Assembly: GCF_900109555.1 (NCBI RefSeq)
Contig: NZ_FNZV01000002.1
Location: 186,001 to 250,000 of the forward strand
Reading direction: 5' to 3'
DNA: 64,000 nt
Source of the DNA: Pacificibacter marinus
GTDB lineage: Bacteria > Pseudomonadota > Alphaproteobacteria > Rhodobacterales > Rhodobacteraceae
Position numbers and translations under genes: made by a program. The notes under the pieces were generated by a model. That model had not been told where the DNA came from. It made no database searches and saw only the letters and a list, made by a program, of their open reading frames with translations. How positions within the stretch are numbered: position 1 is the stretch's first letter; every line of letters starts with the position of its first letter. Below, in pieces: positions 59,944-64,000 of the stretch.

Positions 59944-60165
59944 CTACACGTCTGTTCTCGTGGTTTGTCGTCGCGTCCATTCGTCTGCAACATCCCCCAG
60001 CGTTAAATCTGTCCCGTCTTTGATCCATTGCATAAAGGGCCGGTCAAATTTGAAATGTGCGCCGCATTCTTGTCGCAAAAACCGCCGCACATTTTGTGTG
60101 TTTTTATAGCTGGGCGTTATCTTGGTGTCTCGGCTAAGTGGGGCTGCATGCCAGTCTAGGTTCAT
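59944..60165 (-). CDS. DUF6434 family protein
   Basis: This 73-residue protein has the compact pattern WHAAPLSRDTKITPSYKNTQ, then NVRRFLRQECGAHFKFDRPF and TLGDVADEWTRR, which fits DUF6434. The domain is found alone or beside SAP domains and has no known function, though a nucleic-acid role is suspected. It ends four bases after the convergent PIN gene and has AAAGGAC before its ATG at 60165. Confidence 0.75.
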   Translation of the reverse strand: MNLDWHAAPLSRDTKITPSYKNTQNVRRFLRQECGAHFKFDRPFMQWIKDGTDLTLGDVADEWTRRQTTRTDV

Positions 60166-60200
60166 CTAAAGTCCTTTCGCTTTTGCTACGATAACTTAAC

Positions 60201-60884
60201 TCAAACCTGCCACTTCGCCTCATTCATCTCAATCGCTTTGATCCGCTCTTCCACTTTAGGGTGGCTCATAAACCACGCGGGGGTGGCTGCGCCGTGGGCG
60301 CCTGTCAGCTTGTTGAGCTTTAAAAACAAAGACTTCTGCGCGTGAGTGCCTATACCAGATTTGTGCAACAGGGCTGAGGCATAGGCATCCGCTTCGAATT
60401 CATCGCGGCGTGACAGGCGCGCGGCCAGCATATTGGTCAGTGCGCTGGCAATATAGACCCCGACAAAAGGGATGAACCGCGAAATCACCATTGCCAGAGC
60501 AGTGCGTAGGGCATTTTGACCGGAAAAATCAATCATCCGCCGTTGCGAATGGCCCAAGGCAACATGGCCCAGCTCGTGCGCGACGACCGATGCCATTTCT
60601 TCTGACGTGACTTCGCCAGCGCGGAATTTTTGGTAGAACCCGCGTGTGATATAGACCTTGCCGTCAGGGGCGGCCAAGCCATTTACAGGGTCGATGTCGT
60701 ATAAAAACACCTGCACACGGGGCAGGTCAAGCGCATGGGCCAGCCGCATGAACTGTTCGCGCAGGGCTGTGTCGGCAAGTTCGGCAGACTTGCGGGCCAA
60801 GTCACGAGACGAGCGCGCGGCCGATGTGCGGTACATCACATATCCGTAAATCAACGCGATAAGAATTGGGGCAAACTTTAACAT
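60201..60884 (-). CDS. M48-family metalloprotease
   Basis: This membrane-associated protease of 227 residues has one N-terminal hydrophobic span (FAPILIALIYGYVMYRTS). The zinc motif is HELGHVALGH near 112-121 and the third ligand is in RRDEFEADAYASALL near 165. M48 peptidases cleave envelope proteins on the cytoplasmic or periplasmic side. The gene follows the DedA-like gene with a six-base gap on the same strand, so both are in one operon that also includes the upstream small protein. Confidence 0.87.
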   Translation of the reverse strand: MLKFAPILIALIYGYVMYRTSAARSSRDLARKSAELADTALREQFMRLAHALDLPRVQVFLYDIDPVNGLAAPDGKVYITRGFYQKFRAGEVTSEEMASVVAHELGHVALGHSQRRMIDFSGQNALRTALAMVISRFIPFVGVYIASALTNMLAARLSRRDEFEADAYASALLHKSGIGTHAQKSLFLKLNKLTGAHGAATPAWFMSHPKVEERIKAIEMNEAKWQV

Positions 60885-60889
60885 AAGCT

Positions 60890-61573
60890 TTATATAGAGC
60901 TTTCAGAGCCTGCGACAAAGGGGGCGGGGGGTGCATTTTTCTCATCTGTTGCGGGATGTGATGCGTCAGACCTATCCGCCATACGCTGTGCGCGCAAAAC
61001 ATGGGCAATCCAAAGGGCCGCACTGGCCGCGATCACAAGCGCCGCGATCAAACCCATCACATCACCCACAAGTTCGGCCACGAGCGTCAAACTGCCTGCA
61101 AAAGCAAAGCCGAGCCAGATGTATAGATTGACCCAGATCGCTTCGCCCAAGATATCAGCCACCGTAAACCTGGCCCATTTTAGCCCTGCGGCCCCTGCCA
61201 CGACGTTGACATAGGGGCCCAGCGGGGCAACCAACCAGGTTGAGAAAAACACGCCAATGCCACCACGATCTTCGACGGTTTGTTCGGCGCGGGCGATGAC
61301 TTTGGCGCGCGCACGGTTGTACGACAATCGAGTCAATGCACGTCTGCCAAACCTGCGGCCAATAAAGTACCCTGTTTGGTCACCTAAAACCGCACCTGTG
61401 AAGGCGGCTGTGATCAAAATCGGTGCTGACAAATCGCCCGATGCGGCCAATGCACCCCCTGCCAACATCATCAAAGATGTTGGGACAGGGACCAAAAGGC
61501 AGGACAAATAGGCGCAAACAAAAACGCCGATGTATCCGTATGTGGTGATAAGCGCAAAAATCGTATCTGTCAT
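60890..61573 (-). CDS. DedA-family membrane protein
   Basis: This protein of 227 residues has about five spans and DedA features: GYIGVFVCAYLSCLLVPVPT at the start, GAVLGDQTGYFIGRRFGRRA near 60 and STWLVAPLGPYVNVVAGAAG near 115. DedA proteins move or flip lipids such as undecaprenyl phosphate or phosphatidylethanolamine. The C-terminal 30 residues are hydrophilic and alanine/proline-rich. The ATG overlaps the stop of the gene upstream by four bases, showing coupling. Confidence 0.87.
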   Translation of the reverse strand: MTDTIFALITTYGYIGVFVCAYLSCLLVPVPTSLMMLAGGALAASGDLSAPILITAAFTGAVLGDQTGYFIGRRFGRRALTRLSYNRARAKVIARAEQTVEDRGGIGVFFSTWLVAPLGPYVNVVAGAAGLKWARFTVADILGEAIWVNLYIWLGFAFAGSLTLVAELVGDVMGLIAALVIAASAALWIAHVLRAQRMADRSDASHPATDEKNAPPAPFVAGSESSI

Positions 61574-61974
61574 TTTACGCCCTGTGGTAAGCGCTTGGAG
61601 GGCTTCAGTTTTGAGGTGGCGTTTTGTCTTTCATCGGTGAAATCTTGGATCGCGTCTTGGATGGCATTCACGATGACCTGTGGGTCTACGTCTTGCGTGG
61701 CCGCGATGTGTTCAAGGCTCATGGGGCCTTTTTTGACGTGCTCAAACGGGCCCATGGCATCAATCACAATGTCTGGGGGCACACGCCAAGAATGGGAAAT
61801 ATACTTGGGCGTCATCCAAGGTTCGATGGCTTGTGCGCGGTGCGCGGGGTCATTCCAGTAGGCCCAAAAGGCGATGGATCTAGCCGCAAACACGCCAGCG
61901 ACGATCAAAGATGCGGCCAAAACCAACACGGCAAAAGGCGCGCTGGACCAAAGGCGTTTGATGAAACGTATCAC
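61570..61974 (-). CDS. Hypothetical membrane-anchored protein
   Basis: This protein of 134 residues has one N-terminal span (FAVLVLAASLIVAGVFAARS) and a soluble domain with ARSIAFWAYWNDPAHRA, MTPKYISHSWRVPPDIVIDA and LEHIAATQDVDPQVIVNAIQ. I do not recognise a named family. The stop overlaps the DedA start, and the M48 protease follows, so the three probably act together in the envelope. A partner or regulator role for one of the two is a guess. Confidence 0.7.
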   Translation of the reverse strand: MIRFIKRLWSSAPFAVLVLAASLIVAGVFAARSIAFWAYWNDPAHRAQAIEPWMTPKYISHSWRVPPDIVIDAMGPFEHVKKGPMSLEHIAATQDVDPQVIVNAIQDAIQDFTDERQNATSKLKPSKRLPQGVK

Positions 61975-62097
61975 GCGTGAGCTATCCTTTTGTGAGCTAA
62001 TCTTAAAGCCAATCTTGAAATCTAAGCCTATCGTGGGCGTTAAGTCAGTGTCATCTATTCTTATACGTGTGTGCTTTTATTTTACGTTGCTGCACGC

Positions 62098-63282
62098 CTA
62101 TTTTCCCAAAAGTTTCATGCCTTTTGTGAGGCCCTCAAGTGTCATGGGCACCATACGGTCATCGAACAGTGTGCGTATCATGGCAATGGATTGGGTGAAA
62201 CGCCAGTGTTGTTGTGGGACGGGATTGAGCCAAATGTGATCGGGCCAGTGTTGGCGTGCGCGTTGTAACCAAACTTCGCCGCTCTCAGCATTGTAATGTT
62301 CATTTGCGCCGCCCTTTATCGCTATTTCATAGGGCGACATTGATGCATCGCCGACAAAAATGACTTTGTAGTCTTTGCCATAGGTGTTGAATACGTCTTG
62401 GGTTGGCGTTTGGGCTGTCCAGCGGCGGACATTGTCGCGCCACACACCTTCGTAAAGGCAGTTGTGGAAATAGTAGTATTCAAGATGTTTGAATTCAGAG
62501 CGGGCGGCGGAAAATAGTTCTTCGACCACTTTGATGTGATCATCCATTGACCCGCCGACATCGAAAAACATCAACACTTTTACAGCATTGCGTCGCTCGG
62601 GGCGCGTTTTGACATCAAGGTAGCCGTTTTCAGCCGTGGCACGAATGGTGCCGTCTAAATCCAACTCATCATGCGCGCCATCACGGGCCCAAGACCGCAG
62701 GCGTTTCATCGCAAGTTTGATGTTGCGCGTGCCCAACTGCGCGGTGTCATCTAGATTTTTGAAATCGCGTTTATCCCAGACTTTTACTGCGCGTCTGTGG
62801 CGTGATGCATCTTGTCCGATCCGCACACCTTCGGGGTTATAACCGTAGGCGCCAAAGGGCGATGTGCCGCCGGTGCCGATCCATTTTGATCCGCCTTGGT
62901 GGCGCTCTTTTTGTTCTGCAAGTCGCTGTTTGAGTGTTTCCATCAACACATCAAAGCCACCAAGCGCTTCAATCTCGGCGCGCTCTTCGGGGCTTAGATG
63001 TTTTTCAATTTCTTTGCGCAGCCAGTCTTGCGGTAGATCAATCGCGTCTAACACTTCACTTGATGAAATGTCTTCAAGACCCTGAAAGGACTGTGAAAAG
63101 GCGATATCAAATTTGTCTAAGTTGCGTTCATCTTTGACCATGATCGCGCGGGCGAGGAAATAGAATTCCTCAATGTCATACCGCGCCAAGCCTATTGAAA
63201 TACCTTCGAGAAACGCAAGATATTCGCGCAAAGACACTGGGATGTTCTGACTGCGCAGAGTTTGGAAAAAGGGCAGAAACAT
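62098..63282 (-). CDS. VWA-domain protein, CoxE-like (COG3825 type)
   Basis: This protein of 394 residues has an N-terminal helical region (RSQNIPVSLREYLAFLEGIS), a central linker rich in charged residues (KWIGTGGTSPFGAYGYNPEG) and a C-terminal von Willebrand A-like domain. The metal site there is LMFFDVGGSMDDH near 250, read as D-x-G-x-S where most MIDAS sites are D-x-S-x-S. Later motifs are VIFVGDASMSPYEI and DHIWLNPVPQQHW. Related proteins work with MoxR-type AAA ATPases in maturing metalloenzymes, but no such ATPase is in the window. A small membrane protein gene lies just upstream on the same strand. Confidence 0.83.
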   Translation of the reverse strand: MFLPFFQTLRSQNIPVSLREYLAFLEGISIGLARYDIEEFYFLARAIMVKDERNLDKFDIAFSQSFQGLEDISSSEVLDAIDLPQDWLRKEIEKHLSPEERAEIEALGGFDVLMETLKQRLAEQKERHQGGSKWIGTGGTSPFGAYGYNPEGVRIGQDASRHRRAVKVWDKRDFKNLDDTAQLGTRNIKLAMKRLRSWARDGAHDELDLDGTIRATAENGYLDVKTRPERRNAVKVLMFFDVGGSMDDHIKVVEELFSAARSEFKHLEYYYFHNCLYEGVWRDNVRRWTAQTPTQDVFNTYGKDYKVIFVGDASMSPYEIAIKGGANEHYNAESGEVWLQRARQHWPDHIWLNPVPQQHWRFTQSIAMIRTLFDDRMVPMTLEGLTKGMKLLGK

Positions 63283-63316
63283 GGTTGGGCTCGCTGGGGC
63301 AGACTGTGCGCCGCGC

Positions 63317-63481
63317 CTAGATGAATGTGTCGATAATCAGCGTTAGAAACAAACCGATGACGCTAAACCCAAGCATTAATGCCGCAGCATATTGCAGTTT
63401 ATCAAGCCGATTTCCCTCGCGCTTTGACGCAATGCGCCAACCAAGAGCTGCGCCGATAATGGCCAAAAGAATGACGATCAT
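63317..63481 (-). CDS. Small membrane protein (54 residues)
   Basis: The reverse frame from ATG 63481 (MIVILLAIIGAALGWRIASK) to TAG 63317 encodes two membrane spans joined by a short basic loop (REGNRLDKLQYAA), with the second span LMLGFSVIGLFLTLIIDTFI. This two-helix hairpin is typical of small conserved membrane proteins in Rhodobacterales. It lies 34 bases upstream of the VWA gene and 69 bases downstream of the partial gene at the window edge, all on the same strand. Function unknown. Confidence 0.7.
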   Translation of the reverse strand: MIVILLAIIGAALGWRIASKREGNRLDKLQYAAALMLGFSVIGLFLTLIIDTFI

Positions 63482-63550
63482 ATTCTGTGTTCCTCATCTG
63501 CCAAACAGGCTGTGTACGCTGTTCGGAACGTTTTTGGGGGAACAGGGTGC

Positions 63551-64000
63551 CTAACGCCGCGCGAGATTTGCGATGTCGCGTGTCAGAGCAAGAACCTGTT
63601 CATCTGTACCAAATCCATACCGCGCCCAGCCGAGACTGTCGAGCCGAACCAGCCGCGCTTCTGAGGCGCGACCAATTGCCCTGAGGGCTTCGGCTTTGGT
63701 CAACATCAGTGATGCCAACAACGCTGCATTGCCCGCATCATAGGCGGCAGGCATGGCGGCGCTTGTCAGCTTTAAGGCCCCATCATAGTCACGTTCCAGC
63801 AATGCTATCGCCGACAATTGCAAGGCAACATGGGCGGCGTGATACGCGGTCGAGGCGCGGGCAGAGTAAATCTCATGGGCTTGTGTCAGAGCAGCATCGG
63901 CCAAATCACGATCTGCGCCCACTGACAGACGACCCAACAAAAATAACGAAAATCCTGTACGCGTGTCGTTCCAACCTTGGGCTCTGGCCGTGAGAACCGC
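63551..64000 (-). CDS. Helical-repeat-like protein (5' end cut by window edge)
   Basis: This reverse-strand frame is open to the right edge and gives 149 residues of a C-terminus. It is alanine-rich and helical, with a repeat-like feel (LTQAHEIYSARASTAYHAAH, ALLERDYDGALKLTSAAMPA, LTKAEALRAIGRASEARLVR), suggesting TPR-like pairs of helices. An internal TTG at 63940 could be read as a start, but the frame continues upstream in good coding sequence. I do not recognise a named family. Confidence 0.6.
   Translation of the reverse strand, partial: AVLTARAQGWNDTRTGFSLFLLGRLSVGADRDLADAALTQAHEIYSARASTAYHAAHVALQLSAIALLERDYDGALKLTSAAMPAAYDAGNAALLASLMLTKAEALRAIGRASEARLVRLDSLGWARYGFGTDEQVLALTRDIANLARR

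Noticed and set aside
59397-60165. PIN protein and DUF6434 protein as a toxin-antitoxin pair
   Set aside because: The genes converge rather than form an operon, and DUF6434 is not a known antitoxin.
1-64000. tRNA or rRNA genes, CRISPR arrays, prophage or replication origin
   Set aside because: No cloverleaf with a GTTCGAATC-type arm, no regularly spaced direct repeats, no phage structural genes and no dnaA/parAB genes were seen by eye.

Overview
The window comes from an alphaproteobacterial chromosome, most likely a marine Rhodobacterales (Roseobacter-group) bacterium. The evidence is the density of TRAP, TTT and ABC uptake systems, the Entner-Doudoroff genes, an RSP_7527-like small protein, a DUF6434 protein, and the overall protein sequences. 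No rRNA, tRNA, CRISPR array, prophage or intact insertion sequence was seen. Degenerate transposase remnants and broken genes cluster in the gaps at about 6.7-7.6, 13.3-15.9, 17.4-17.6 and 31.9-32.1 kb, marking them as insertion-prone joints between functional modules.

Layout. 1-5.4 kb: a truncated LysR gene and an ynjF-B-C-D operon (CDP-alcohol phosphatidyltransferase plus ABC importer) with a small membrane ORF overlapping ynjF. 5.9-7.6 kb: a VTT-type membrane protein and a scar of broken genes. 7.8-13.3 kb: TetR regulator, TRAP transporter, GAF protein and amidohydrolase, probably one uptake-and-hydrolysis module. 13.7-17.4 kb: HIT protein, small hypothetical, DUF1415 protein, and an XdhC/CoxI plus MobA-like pair for molybdo-enzyme maturation. 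17.6-31.8 kb: a large hydroxyproline catabolic region. It holds an aconitase X (cis-3-hydroxyproline dehydratase type), an amino-acid ABC transporter, a Ser/Thr proline-racemase-like protein, a GntR regulator, an Ldh2-type reductase, a D-amino-acid dehydrogenase-like oxidoreductase, a TRAP transporter, a Cys/Cys 4-hydroxyproline epimerase and a DHDPS-family deaminase. Three promoter gaps in this region share a 17-bp TTGGATACAG-type box, which suggests a single GntR regulon. 32.3-36.6 kb: LysR plus a TctCBA tripartite tricarboxylate transporter. 36.6-38.1 kb: ArsR repressor and YraQ/ArsP-like permease with a perfect palindromic operator. 38.3-41.9 kb: a NemR-like electrophile sensor followed by YqhD-type alcohol dehydrogenase, CurA-type enone reductase and DJ-1/Hsp31-like protein. 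42.5-50 kb: a large chemoreceptor ending in a CheB/CheR-docking pentapeptide, CheB, CheD and a hybrid histidine kinase. 50.2-54.7 kb: YbaK, GlnE, a hypothetical and a DUF442 protein. 54.8-57.5 kb: eda and edd with LacI-type operators. 57.8-64 kb: housekeeping and poorly characterised genes (small RSP_7527-like protein, RlmI-like methyltransferase, PIN protein, DUF6434, M48 peptidase, DedA, VWA/CoxE-like protein, small membrane protein, truncated helical-repeat-like protein).

How it works together. Most of the window serves uptake and breakdown of scarce organic nitrogen and carbon compounds. In the hydroxyproline region, ABC and TRAP importers appear to feed two branches. One goes from cis-3-hydroxyproline to pyrroline-2-carboxylate and proline. 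The other goes from trans-4-hydroxy-L-proline through cis-4-hydroxy-D-proline and pyrroline-4-hydroxy-2-carboxylate to 2-oxoglutarate semialdehyde. The final semialdehyde dehydrogenase is not in the window. All functional calls rest on family recognition by eye; no searches were run.
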